A stretch of DNA of 64,000 nucleotides, from contig NZ_FTNI01000016.1 in the NCBI RefSeq assembly GCF_900156315.1, positions 1-64,000 on the forward strand. Direction: 5' to 3'. Made by a program: the position numbers and the translations under genes. Shown here in pieces: positions 25,606 to 33,697 of this stretch; within the stretch, counting starts at the first letter, position 1; each line of letters starts with the position of its first letter. The notes under the pieces are model-generated. The model worked only from the letters and a program-made list of their open reading frames with translations. It searched no databases and had not been told where the DNA came from. The stretch comes from Microbispora rosea. Its GTDB lineage: Bacteria; Actinomycetota; Actinomycetes; Streptosporangiales; Streptosporangiaceae.

Positions 25606-26651
25606 GTCCATCGCCGGCCCGAGATCGCCTCGGCCTGCTCGGCGTAGGTGTCCCGGCCCGTGCCCGCCAGATCGCCCAGGCCGGGCAGGAGATCGCCGAA
25701 CGCGTTGACCTCCGCCACGGCCACCGACCGCCGGTCGGTCCCGACCATGAGGTCGACACCTGCGGTCAGGCTCCTTGGGAAGCACGCGGCGGTCCGGGCG
25801 GCCACGTCGAGCACCCGCTCCCACAGGCCGGGCCGCGCCCGGACCACGCCGAGGTCGCCCCGCAGGCCGCCGAGGTGCAGGTTGGTGATCGGCGTCCTGC
25901 TCGTGCGCATCACCGCGTGGGTCGGGCTCCCGGCCACGGTCACGACGCGCAGGTCGAACGTCCTGCCGCCCGCCGACGCCTTCGGGAACCACCGCTCCAC
26001 GTGCAGCCCGTCGGGCGCGAGCGCCTCGACCAGCGCCTTCACGTCGGTCTCGTCCTCGTACGAGCGGACCCGCAGCGAGTTGCACAGAGTGCCGTCGATC
26101 CAGGCCGCCGACGTGACCGCCTTGACCCGGCCCGCGTGGGCCTGGAAGGCGACCACCCCGGAGGCCGACGAGCCGTGGGCGGGCTTGACGAACACGCGGG
26201 CCCAGCCCCGCTCGGCCATCCGCTCGCGCAGCTCGCCGTACGAACCGGTCTCGAAGGCGGGCGGCACCGGCACCCCGGCCGCGGACAGCCGGGTGTGACA
26301 GCGGCGTTTGTCGAACATCACCGCGATCTCCTCGACGTCCCCGAGCAGACGGACGCCGGGGAGCGCGGCGATCCTCCGCAGCCCCGCCGTGAAGGCGGCG
26401 TACCAGGCCGCGCCCCCGCCGACCCGGGTCGGATCCCCCGGTCCGCGCAGCAGCGCGTCGGTCTCCGCGTCCTCGCCCGGCGAGTCGATCCGCACGAGCG
26501 TCCCCGGCGGCAGGCCGATCTCGCGTCCGGTCAGCACGTCACGCCAGGGGACCACCCGCGGCTCCGGCAGCCCCCTGGCCACGGCGGCGTCGCGGAACAT
26601 CGTCACCCGCCGGTCGCCCGGCACGCCGACGACAGCGAGGTGCGGCGTCAC
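25602..26651 (-). CDS. STM4014-family ATP-grasp protein
   Basis: This 349-residue protein has an ATP-grasp-like layout. A central KRRCHTRLSAAGVPVPPAF is followed by RVFVKPAHGSSASGV (the Lys and Gly-rich loop that hold ATP) and a C-terminal LTAGVDLMVGTDRRSVAVAEVNAFGDLLPG, cited here as AVAEVNAFGDLLPGL, with the Mg-ligand Glu and Asn. Such enzymes join a carboxylate to an amine or thiol through an acyl phosphate; the substrate is unknown. GTG 26651 overlaps the STM4015 stop by four bases. The longer frame to 27104 is a shadow of STM4015. Confidence 0.87.
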   Translation of the reverse strand: MTPHLAVVGVPGDRRVTMFRDAAVARGLPEPRVVPWRDVLTGREIGLPPGTLVRIDSPGEDAETDALLRGPGDPTRVGGGAAWYAAFTAGLRRIAALPGVRLLGDVEEIAVMFDKRRCHTRLSAAGVPVPPAFETGSYGELRERMAERGWARVFVKPAHGSSASGVVAFQAHAGRVKAVTSAAWIDGTLCNSLRVRSYEDETDVKALVEALAPDGLHVERWFPKASAGGRTFDLRVVTVAGSPTHAVMRTSRTPITNLHLGGLRGDLGVVRARPGLWERVLDVAARTAACFPRSLTAGVDLMVGTDRRSVAVAEVNAFGDLLPGLGDLAGTGRDTYAEQAEAISGRRWT

Positions 26652-27601
26652 TCGCTCACCGCCACGTAGCGCTCGTAGTCGGGCTGCCGCTCGGACAGGT
26701 CCACGTCGACGCCGGGCAGGGACGCGGCGATCCGGGCCGCCATCGGTCCGCTGAGGTAGTGGTGGTGGAGGTCGAGCCGGCGCAGGTGGGTCAGCGGCTG
26801 CCCGCCGAGCAGCGCCTCCGCACCGGCGTCGGTGAGCTCGCCCATCGACAGGCTGAGCTCCTCCAGCCGGGCCACCACGGAGGCGGCGGCGACGGCCGCC
26901 GCGATCGCGTCCTGCGCCGGGCTGTCGCACAGGCCGAGCCGCCGCAGCGCGGGCAGCCGCTCGCCGGACAGGATCGGCGCCAGGTCGGCGACGGTGGCGT
27001 TCCCACCGTAGTTCTCGACCCCGAGCCACATCTCCAGGTGCTCCAACGCGGGCAGATCGCAGGCCCCGACCGCACGCACCACCTCGGCGGGCAGCCCGCC
27101 GCATTCGAACCGCAGCACGCGCAGCCGCTCGTGCCGTACGGGCCGCAGGGTCAGCCCGTCCGAGCCGCGGACGTCCAGCCGCTCCAGATGGGGAAACGCC
27201 TCCAGCAGCGGGGTGACGTCCCCCTGCTCGATCCAGGAGATCTCCATCAGCTCCGTGCTGACGAACCCCAGGAAGACCGACCGGAGACGGGGCAACCCCG
27301 CCGCGTTGGCGGCCAGGAACGCGGGCACGTCGTGCCCATAGTGGACCAGTACGAGCGACTCGATCGCGTCGCCGCCCACCGAGTCGACCAGGCGCCGAAG
27401 CTCCCGCTCGAGTCCCGGCTCACCCTCGTTGCCGGACAACCCGTTCGTGAGAGCCCACGCGACCGCCGAGGGGTCGGCGACCGTCTCTCCCGGCTCCACC
27501 ACCGGCCTGCCGGCGAAGAACTGCCCGGGCTCCCACGCTTGGCCGTACAGGTAGAGGTCCTCGTGGACGAAGGTCTCGCCGGGGTCGGGCGCGGCCGTCA
27601 C
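26648..27601 (-). CDS. STM4015-family leucine-rich-repeat-like protein, copy A
   Basis: The protein (317 residues) is built of leucine-rich-repeat-like units (LPRLRSVFLGFVS, FPHLERLDVRGSDGLTLRPV, RLRVLRFECGGLPAEVV, LPALEHLEMWLGVENYGG, LPALRRLGLCDS, ARLEELSLSMGELTDAGAEALL, LTHLRRLDLHHHYLSG). This suggests a curved binding scaffold rather than an enzyme. It ends in RYVAVSE, as does its upstream paralogue. GTG 27601 overlaps the stop of that paralogue (GTGA). N-terminal residues 1-90 are far less similar between the two copies than the repeats, so the specificity of each copy may lie there. Confidence 0.87.
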   Translation of the reverse strand: MTAAPDPGETFVHEDLYLYGQAWEPGQFFAGRPVVEPGETVADPSAVAWALTNGLSGNEGEPGLERELRRLVDSVGGDAIESLVLVHYGHDVPAFLAANAAGLPRLRSVFLGFVSTELMEISWIEQGDVTPLLEAFPHLERLDVRGSDGLTLRPVRHERLRVLRFECGGLPAEVVRAVGACDLPALEHLEMWLGVENYGGNATVADLAPILSGERLPALRRLGLCDSPAQDAIAAAVAAASVVARLEELSLSMGELTDAGAEALLGGQPLTHLRRLDLHHHYLSGPMAARIAASLPGVDVDLSERQPDYERYVAVSE

Positions 27602-28557
27602 TCGCTCACCGCCACGTAACGCCAGACCTCACCCTCGTCCTCCTCGGCCTCCTCCTGTTTCGAGAGGTCGACCTCGACGCCCGGCAGCGCCTCGGTCACC
27701 CGGGCGACCATCGCGTCGGTGAGGAAGTGGTGGTGCAGGTCGAGCGTGTGCAGGTGGGTCAGCGGCTGCCCGCCGAGCAGCGCCTCCGCCCCGGCGTCGG
27801 TCAGCGTGCCCATCGACAGGGCGAGGGACTCCAGCCGGGCGACGACCGGCGCGGAGGCCACGGCCGCCGCGATCTCGTCCTGGATCTCGCTGTCCTGCAG
27901 GCCGAGGTGGCGCAGCGCCGGCAGCCGCTCCCCGGACAGGATCGGCGCCAGATCGGCGACGGTGGCGTCGCCGCCGTAGTTCTCCTCCCCGAGCCACAGG
28001 TCCAGGTGCTCCAGGGCGGGCAGGTCGCAGGCACCAATCGCACGCACCACCTCGGCGGGCAGCCCGCCGGTCTCGAACCGCAGCATCCGCAGCGACTCGT
28101 GCCTGACGGGCCTGAGCTCCAGTCCCGTGCCGCCGCGTACCTCCAGCCGCTCCAGCCGGGGAAACGCCTCAAGCAGCGGTGTCACGTCCGACTGCTGGAT
28201 CCAGGAGATCTCCGCCTCGTCGCTGCTGATCGCGCCGACGAAGAGCGAACGGAGCCCGGGAAACCGGGCGGCGTTGTCCGCGAGCAGGCCGACGACCTGC
28301 TCCGACGACGTGCCGTAGCAGTCCTCCCACCCGCCGATCACGAGTGCCGGAACCCTGGCCGTGTCCGCCCGCCTCAGCAACACGTCGAACGCGTCGGCGA
28401 TGGGGTAGTTCTCGCCCCACCCCGAGCTGATCCGCACCGCCGCCGAAGCCGGGTCGGGGATCTCCTGCTCCTCCGGAGCGATCTCGACCACCGGCAGCCC
28501 GGCGTAGGTCTCGGCGTAGCGGTGCTTGTAGCCGAAGTAGGTGTCGTACGGGATCAT
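27598..28557 (-). CDS. STM4015-family leucine-rich-repeat-like protein, copy B (first gene of the operon)
   Basis: This 319-residue paralogue of the next gene has the same repeat series (FPRLERLEVRGGTGLELRPV, LPALEHLDLWLGEENYGGDA, TDAGAEALLGGQPLTHLHTL) and the same RYVAVSE end. The two genes share long near-identical DNA stretches in their 3' halves, including the last 21 bases, as in a recent duplication or gene conversion. The N-terminus (MIPYDTYFGYKHRYAETYAG) is the more usual form for the family. ATG 28557 has only a weak GAGAAAG ribosome site. It opens a run of six genes with no intergenic gaps, and no obvious promoter motif is seen in the 67 bp upstream. Confidence 0.87.
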   Translation of the reverse strand: MIPYDTYFGYKHRYAETYAGLPVVEIAPEEQEIPDPASAAVRISSGWGENYPIADAFDVLLRRADTARVPALVIGGWEDCYGTSSEQVVGLLADNAARFPGLRSLFVGAISSDEAEISWIQQSDVTPLLEAFPRLERLEVRGGTGLELRPVRHESLRMLRFETGGLPAEVVRAIGACDLPALEHLDLWLGEENYGGDATVADLAPILSGERLPALRHLGLQDSEIQDEIAAAVASAPVVARLESLALSMGTLTDAGAEALLGGQPLTHLHTLDLHHHFLTDAMVARVTEALPGVEVDLSKQEEAEEDEGEVWRYVAVSE

Positions 28558-28624
28558 GGGCGGACTTTCTCGTCGGGGGGAGTCGGCGGGTCCGTCCTAC
28601 CAGACCCCGCCGACAATTCCCCGA

Positions 28625-30412
28625 TCACGTGTCCGCGGCCAGCGCCCGTACGTCGGGGTGCATGCCGGGGGTCGCCAGCACGAGGGCGGCCAGCGAGCCG
28701 AGGATCGTCACGGGCCGCGTCCTCGACGCCTCCACGGCGGCCAGGTAGCGCCAGGCCACCAGCTCGGCCACGTCGTCGCGCGCGTCCGGGTCCACCCAGG
28801 CCGTGGCGATCATCGCCAGCAGGGCCGCCTCGGTCACCCAGTCCTCGGGCCCGTACGCCAGGTCGGTCAGCACGCTCCTGCGCTCGGACTCCGCCCACGC
28901 CTGGCCGGCCCGGTGATGGGCGATGCCCAGGCAGGCCCACGCCTGGACCTGCCTGATCCACAGCGGCACGGCCACCGGCTCGCCGTACGGCGACAGCGGC
29001 GGGTGGGCGAGCACGCCGAGCAGGTCGCCGAGGGACAGGCCCGACAGGCGTACGGCGTGGTCGTAGGCGGCCGGCAGGTGCGGCCAGCGCAGCGTCGCGA
29101 CGGCGGCGACGGCCTCCAGTGCCTCCCGGGACGGCGGCGGCACGGCGGGCGCGGCCGTCACGCCCTCGTACCTCCACACGCGCCTGGCCACGCTCCGCAC
29201 CGGGCCGTGGCCGTACACCTCAGGCACGGTCAGCCGCGCGTCCGGTTCCGGCGCGTCGGCGACGGTCACCGCGAAGCCGGGCACGACCAGGGAGAAGGCG
29301 AGCAGCGCGCTGGGCGGCTCGGGGGCGGAGACCGTGAGCTCGCCACCGGCCGGGACGTCCTCCTGCTCCACCACCTGGTAGAGCACGTCGATCACCGATT
29401 CCGTCGGGCCCGGGACGCGTCCCAGCCAGAGGCGCAGCGCGCAGTGGTCGCCGAGCACCGCGTCGCCGTGCTCGTTGCCGGGGTCGTCGCGCAGGTGGTC
29501 GGCCAGCTCGACCAGGTGCCGGACGTCCCCGTCGCGCTCGAAGCGCATCCCGCAGGCGGTCGGATAGGCGTTCGGGTGCCGGGGCTCACGCCGCAGCGCG
29601 CGCTCCACCCACTCCAGGCCCTCCTCCGGGCGGCCGCTGCTGTGCAGCATCTCGCCGATGTCGGTGTACAACGCGAGGTTGGCGGGGTCGTGCTCAAGCG
29701 CCCGCACCATGGCGCGCTCGGCCTCGGGCCACCGCTGCAGGTCGCGGCACGCGTATCCCTCGGCCAGGGCGGCCTGGAAGGACGGCGCCAGCGCGTAGGA
29801 GCGGGCGGCCAGCTCCGCCGCCTCCTCGGCCTCCCCCACCCGGCGCAGGAGGAGCGAGGCCAGCCAGAGCAGCGACGCGTCGTCCGGGTGGGCGCGCAGG
29901 CCGCCCCGCACCAGGGCGACGTACGGCACCAGCGCCTCGCGGCCGTCCTCCGGCACGGCGCCGGGCAGCCCGGAGGCCAGCAGCGAGACGAGCGAGCACA
30001 GCTCGCCGGGCGGGATCCGCCCGGGCAGCTCGGGGTCGAGCACCCAGGGCACGTGCGCCCAGCGTCCTACCGGCTCGTGCCGCTGCACCGAGATCAGCAG
30101 GCGCAGCGCGGGCACGTGCTCGCCCCGCGCGGCCAGCGCGTGGGCGCGGGCCAGCGCGGTGCCGAGGAAGACCGGCTCGTCCAGGGGAAACAGGTCCGGA
30201 CCGCCGCCCGGCCCGGCCAGCAGCCGCGCCAGCATCTCGTGGGCCTCGGGCAGGGCGGGGTCGTGGGCCAGCGCCGCCGCGACGTGCGCGGCGGCCTGCC
30301 CGGTCTCCCCGTCGGCCAGGGCAAGCCGCGCCATGCTGACCTCGCCCTCGGCCTGGGCGCGGGGGTCGTCCATGCCCTCGTCCATGCCCCCGTCGATGCC
30401 CTCGTGCGTCAT
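28625..30412 (-). CDS. TPR-repeat protein of unknown function
   Basis: The 595-residue soluble protein consists mainly of tetratricopeptide-like helix pairs. Clear units include ETGQAAAHVAAALAHDPALP, EAAELAARSYALAPSFQAAL, EAERAMVRALEHDPANLALY and EGLEWVERALRREPRHPNAY. It probably scaffolds other proteins. A beta-rich middle part (ELTVSAPEPPSALLAFSLVV) and a helical C-terminal half have no family I recognise. The N-terminus carries a small MDEGMDD-type repeat. ATG 30412 has GGAGG four bases upstream. It is on the same strand as, and 67 bp upstream of, the STM4015-STM4011 operon, so it may be transcribed with it. Confidence 0.75.
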   Translation of the reverse strand: MTHEGIDGGMDEGMDDPRAQAEGEVSMARLALADGETGQAAAHVAAALAHDPALPEAHEMLARLLAGPGGGPDLFPLDEPVFLGTALARAHALAARGEHVPALRLLISVQRHEPVGRWAHVPWVLDPELPGRIPPGELCSLVSLLASGLPGAVPEDGREALVPYVALVRGGLRAHPDDASLLWLASLLLRRVGEAEEAAELAARSYALAPSFQAALAEGYACRDLQRWPEAERAMVRALEHDPANLALYTDIGEMLHSSGRPEEGLEWVERALRREPRHPNAYPTACGMRFERDGDVRHLVELADHLRDDPGNEHGDAVLGDHCALRLWLGRVPGPTESVIDVLYQVVEQEDVPAGGELTVSAPEPPSALLAFSLVVPGFAVTVADAPEPDARLTVPEVYGHGPVRSVARRVWRYEGVTAAPAVPPPSREALEAVAAVATLRWPHLPAAYDHAVRLSGLSLGDLLGVLAHPPLSPYGEPVAVPLWIRQVQAWACLGIAHHRAGQAWAESERRSVLTDLAYGPEDWVTEAALLAMIATAWVDPDARDDVAELVAWRYLAAVEASRTRPVTILGSLAALVLATPGMHPDVRALAADT

Positions 30413-30478
30413 GCGTCCTCCGATCCGGCAGTCGTGATCATCACTCTGCCAGAGCGGCGCAGAGCACGGCCGTGGGCA

Positions 30479-31606
30479 TCAGTCCACGACGACCAGGTCC
30501 CTGGTCGTGTTGTTCACCCGCTCTCCTGCGGCCTCGCCGCAGACGACGATGTCCTCGATCCGGGCGCCGTGCCGTCCGGGCAGGTAGATGCCCGGCTCGA
30601 CGGAGAACGCGAACCCCGGCCGCATCTCCTCGGTGTTGCCCGCGACGATGTACGGCTCCTCGTGCGTCTCCAGGCCGATGCCGTGCCCGGTGCGGTGGAT
30701 GAAGTACTCGCCGTACCCCGCCTCCGCGATCACCTCGCGGGCGGCGGCGTCCACCGACTCGCAGCTCACGCCGGGCCTGACGTGGGCGCAGGCGGCCTCC
30801 TGGGCGCGCTTGAGCACCTCGTAGTAGGCCGTGAAGTCGGCCGGGGGCTCGCCCACGCAGTAGGTGCGCGTGGAGTCGGAGCAGTAACCGCTCGGCATGA
30901 CGCCGCCGATGTCGACGACGACGGGCTCGCCGGGCCGGATGACGCGGTCGGTCAGCTCGGAGTGCGGGCTGGCGCCGTTCGGGCCCGAGCCCACGATGAC
31001 GAAGTCGACCCGGGCGTGTCCCGCGTCGATGATCGCCTCCGCGATGTCCTTGCCGACCTCGCGCTCGGTGCGACCGGCCTTCAGCAACTGGGGCACCAGG
31101 TTGTGCACGGCGTCGATGGCCGCCCCTGCCTCCGCGAGCGCCGCCTTCTCCGCGGGCGACTTGCGCATGCGCAGCTCGCGCAGGACGCTCCCGGCCAGCA
31201 CCTGCTCGGCCTCGGGCATGACCGCGCGGAACCGCAGCGACTGCAGCGCCCACATGCGGTCGGCGAGCCCGACTCTGGCGACCGGGCCAAGGCGGCGGGC
31301 CACCTCGGCGTACGGGTCGTCGGTCTCGTCCCATGCGACGAACTCGACGCCGAGCCGGGAGGCGGGCGAGTGCTCGGCGGCCGGCAGCTCCAGGCGCGGC
31401 ACCATCAGGAACGGCTCGCCGGACGCCGGCACGACGAGGCAGGTCAGCCGTTCCAGCGGCAGCGCGTCGTATCCGGTCACATAGCGAAGATCGGGGCCTG
31501 GAGTCAGCAGCAGGGCGTCCAGGCCGGCGCGGTCGACGGCCTCGCTCACTGCGGCCGGACGGGTCGTGGGATACAGGTCGGAGGACTCCGGGGACATCGT
31601 TGTCAC
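30479..31606 (-). CDS. M24-family Xaa-Pro peptidase
   Basis: This cytoplasmic aminopeptidase-P/prolidase-type metallopeptidase (375 residues) cleaves Xaa-Pro bonds. An N-terminal creatinase-like domain (LDALLLTPGPDLRYVTGYDA) precedes the pita-bread catalytic domain. All five metal ligands are present: Asp in VVVDIGG, Asp in CSDSTRTY, His in TGHGIGLETHEEPYI, Glu in FSVEPGIYLPG and Glu in GARIEDIVV. GTG 31606 lies seven bases after TAGATT, indicating a leaderless transcript; an in-frame ATG at 31597 is the alternative start. Confidence 0.93.
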   Translation of the reverse strand: MTTMSPESSDLYPTTRPAAVSEAVDRAGLDALLLTPGPDLRYVTGYDALPLERLTCLVVPASGEPFLMVPRLELPAAEHSPASRLGVEFVAWDETDDPYAEVARRLGPVARVGLADRMWALQSLRFRAVMPEAEQVLAGSVLRELRMRKSPAEKAALAEAGAAIDAVHNLVPQLLKAGRTEREVGKDIAEAIIDAGHARVDFVIVGSGPNGASPHSELTDRVIRPGEPVVVDIGGVMPSGYCSDSTRTYCVGEPPADFTAYYEVLKRAQEAACAHVRPGVSCESVDAAAREVIAEAGYGEYFIHRTGHGIGLETHEEPYIVAGNTEEMRPGFAFSVEPGIYLPGRHGARIEDIVVCGEAAGERVNNTTRDLVVVD

Positions 31607-31613
31607 GCGACCT

Positions 31614-31619
31614 AATCTA
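31614..31619 (-). promoter_or_regulatory. -10 element TAGATT of the Xaa-Pro peptidase gene
   Basis: TAGATT on the minus strand is followed by seven bases and then GTG 31606, so transcription likely starts at or next to the start codon. Confidence 0.55.
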
Positions 31620-31815
31620 ACCAGCGCGGGCCCTGACGACGTACTCAGGTGCGCATACCACAGCCGCCACGCGGGCGAGCTTCGCGGGGCTCTGGCTTAT
31701 TCCACGCCATAGAAGAAAACCAACCCCTGGGTAATGCAGGACTGCTACGCTCCGCGTCAGGGCGATCACGGAACGTCCGTACGGCAGTGCAAGAGCGGCA
31801 TCGAGAGCGAGACAA

Positions 31816-32733
31816 ATGGTCGGCGTAGTGGGCGGCACGAAGCCCGCCCTTCCCCCCGCGGACGACCGCGACCCGGACACGACTTCCGTCGCCGTCCCCC
31901 TCATGGTCCAGGACATCGGCACGGTCCAGGACCTCGCCGGACGGTGGGCGGAGCGCCGGGAACGCGCCGCCGAGGAGCGCCGCGTCACCCTGGCGCTGCG
32001 GGAGGCGATCCTGCCCGAGCCCGGCGCGTCGATCGACCTGCCCTACGCCCGGATCGCGGTCCGGTACGTCCCGGCGGGCCGGGCGTCGAGCCTCGGCGGG
32101 GACTGGTACGACGCCGCGTCGCTGCCCGACGGACGCATGTTCCTCGCGGTGGGCGACGTGTCAGGACACGGCCTGCCCGCGATCGCCGAGATGGCCCAGC
32201 TGCGTCACGCGCTGCTGGGCCTGAGCATGACGGGGGCCTGTCCCGGCAGGCTGCTGACGTGGCTGAACACCCTGGTCCTCACCCGGTTGGACGACACCAC
32301 CGCGACCGCCGTGTGCGGCCACTTCGATCCGGCGACCCGCCTTTTCACGTGGGCACAGGCGGGTCACCCCGCTCCGATCCTGGTGCGTCGCGGGGGCGCG
32401 CGCCAGCTCGGGGCGCCGCGGGGAGTCGTGCTCGGGGCGACGTCGAGCCTGCCGTACGGGGTGGCCGACGTCCGCCTCGAGCCCGGCGACCTGCTGCTGA
32501 TGTTCACCGACGGCCTGGTCGAGCGCCGCTCGCGCGACATCGGCGCCGGGGTGTCCCTCATCCTGGAGGCGGCCGCGGCGACCGGGCTCGGCACAGACCT
32601 CGACACAGGCCTCAGCACAGGCCTCGACGCGGGCCTCGACCGCCTGCTCGAGGCGATCGGCGGCCCCAACCCCGAGGACGACACCTGCCTGCTGGCCGTG
32701 GCGGTCACCGAAGAGGGTCCCCTGCGCCCCTGA
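31816..32733 (+). CDS. PP2C/SpoIIE-family serine phosphatase
   Basis: This 305-residue PPM phosphatase probably reverses Ser/Thr phosphorylation, for example of an anti-sigma-factor antagonist. After a helical N-terminal segment (RRVTLALREAILPEP) the catalytic motifs are intact: GGDWYDAASLPDG with the metal Asp, GDVSGHGLPAIAEMAQLR, AGHPAPILVRRGG, LLMFTDGLVERR and NPEDDTCLLAV. A short in-frame repeat (LDTGLSTGLDAGLD) lies in a loop near the C-terminus. No PAS or GAF sensor domain is attached. ATG 31816 has only a weak ribosome site; an internal ATG (VPLMVQDIGT) is possible. The 209-bp upstream region contains TACGCT at about 31743, a possible -10. Confidence 0.88.
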   Translation: MVGVVGGTKPALPPADDRDPDTTSVAVPLMVQDIGTVQDLAGRWAERRERAAEERRVTLALREAILPEPGASIDLPYARIAVRYVPAGRASSLGGDWYDAASLPDGRMFLAVGDVSGHGLPAIAEMAQLRHALLGLSMTGACPGRLLTWLNTLVLTRLDDTTATAVCGHFDPATRLFTWAQAGHPAPILVRRGGARQLGAPRGVVLGATSSLPYGVADVRLEPGDLLLMFTDGLVERRSRDIGAGVSLILEAAAATGLGTDLDTGLSTGLDAGLDRLLEAIGGPNPEDDTCLLAVAVTEEGPLRP

Positions 32734-32752
32734 CAGGCGTGACAATGGCAGG

Positions 32753-33652
32753 GTGCTGATGCTTCTCGACACCCCGTCGCTGTACTTCCGCGCCTTCTAC
32801 GGAATCCCGGATTCGGTGACCTCGCCGGACGGCATGCCGGTCAACGCGGTGCGCGGGCTCCTCGACATGATCGCCACCCTGGTCCGCCGGCACTCCCCCG
32901 CCCAGATCGTGGCGTGCATGGACGCCGACTGGCGGCCGGCGTTCCGGGTGGCGGCGATCCCGTCGTACAAGGCGCACCGGGTGGCGAGCGGCGACGAGGA
33001 GGAGGTGCCGGACACGCTGGCCCCGCAGGTCCCGGTCATCGAGGAGGTGCTGGACGCGCTCGGCATCGCCCGCGTCGGCGTCGCCGGATACGAGGCCGAC
33101 GACGTGATCGGCACATATGCGACCGCCGCGACCTCAGCCGTGGACATCGTCACCGGCGACCGCGACCTGTTCCAGCTCGTCGACGACGAGAAGCCCTGCC
33201 GCGCCCTTTACACAGTAAGGGGAATCCGCAACCTCCAGATCATCGACGAGGCGTTCGTCCGGGAGAAGTACGGCATCCCCGGCCGGGCGTACGCCGACTT
33301 CGCGACGCTGCGCGGCGACCCGAGCGACGGCCTGCCCGGTGTCGCCGGCATCGGCGAGAAGACGGCGGCGGCCCTCATCACGCGCTTCGGGTCGCTGACC
33401 GCGCTGCTCGCCGCGCTGGACGACGGCGGCGCCGACGGCTTCCCCGCGGGCGCGCGCAACAAGCTCGCCGCCGCCCGCGACTACCTGGAGGTCGCCCCCG
33501 CCGTGGTCCGGGTGGCCCACGACGTCCCGGTCCCGGACGCCGACATCACCCTGCCCGCCGCGCCGCGCGACCCCGAGCGGCTGGTCGCGCTGTCGGAGAA
33601 GTACGGCCTGGACAGCCCGCTCAACCGCCTCCTCGCCACACTGACCCGGTAA
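32753..33652 (+). CDS. 5'-3' exonuclease (PolA N-domain/FEN family)
   Basis: This stand-alone flap/5'-3' exonuclease (299 residues) would remove RNA primers or flaps during replication and repair. The metal-binding acidic residues of the PIN-like fold are seen in LLDTPSLYFRAFYG, CMDADWRPAFR, GYEADDVIGT and VTGDRDLFQLVDD. The helix-hairpin-helix DNA-binding motif is GLPGVAGIGEKTAAALI. Length matches other single-domain actinobacterial homologues. GTG 32753 follows the phosphatase gene by 19 bp with no Shine-Dalgarno; GACAAT lies 6 bases before it and could act as a weak -10. Confidence 0.92.
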   Translation: MLMLLDTPSLYFRAFYGIPDSVTSPDGMPVNAVRGLLDMIATLVRRHSPAQIVACMDADWRPAFRVAAIPSYKAHRVASGDEEEVPDTLAPQVPVIEEVLDALGIARVGVAGYEADDVIGTYATAATSAVDIVTGDRDLFQLVDDEKPCRALYTVRGIRNLQIIDEAFVREKYGIPGRAYADFATLRGDPSDGLPGVAGIGEKTAAALITRFGSLTALLAALDDGGADGFPAGARNKLAAARDYLEVAPAVVRVAHDVPVPDADITLPAAPRDPERLVALSEKYGLDSPLNRLLATLTR

Positions 33653-33685
33653 GGCCGTTTACAGCCCGGAATGTCCACACTCGGG

Positions 33686-33691
33686 TAGGTT
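33686..33691 (+). promoter_or_regulatory. -10 element TAGGTT of the RNB ribonuclease gene
   Basis: TAGGTT is followed by six bases and GTG 33698, indicating a leaderless transcript. Confidence 0.55.
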
Positions 33692-33697
33692 GATCGC

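Noticed and set aside
28541-31615. 1024-residue plus-strand open frame
   Set aside because: It runs antisense to the TPR and Xaa-Pro peptidase genes, is rich in Arg/Gly/His and Gln, and has no family motif; it is a high-GC shadow.
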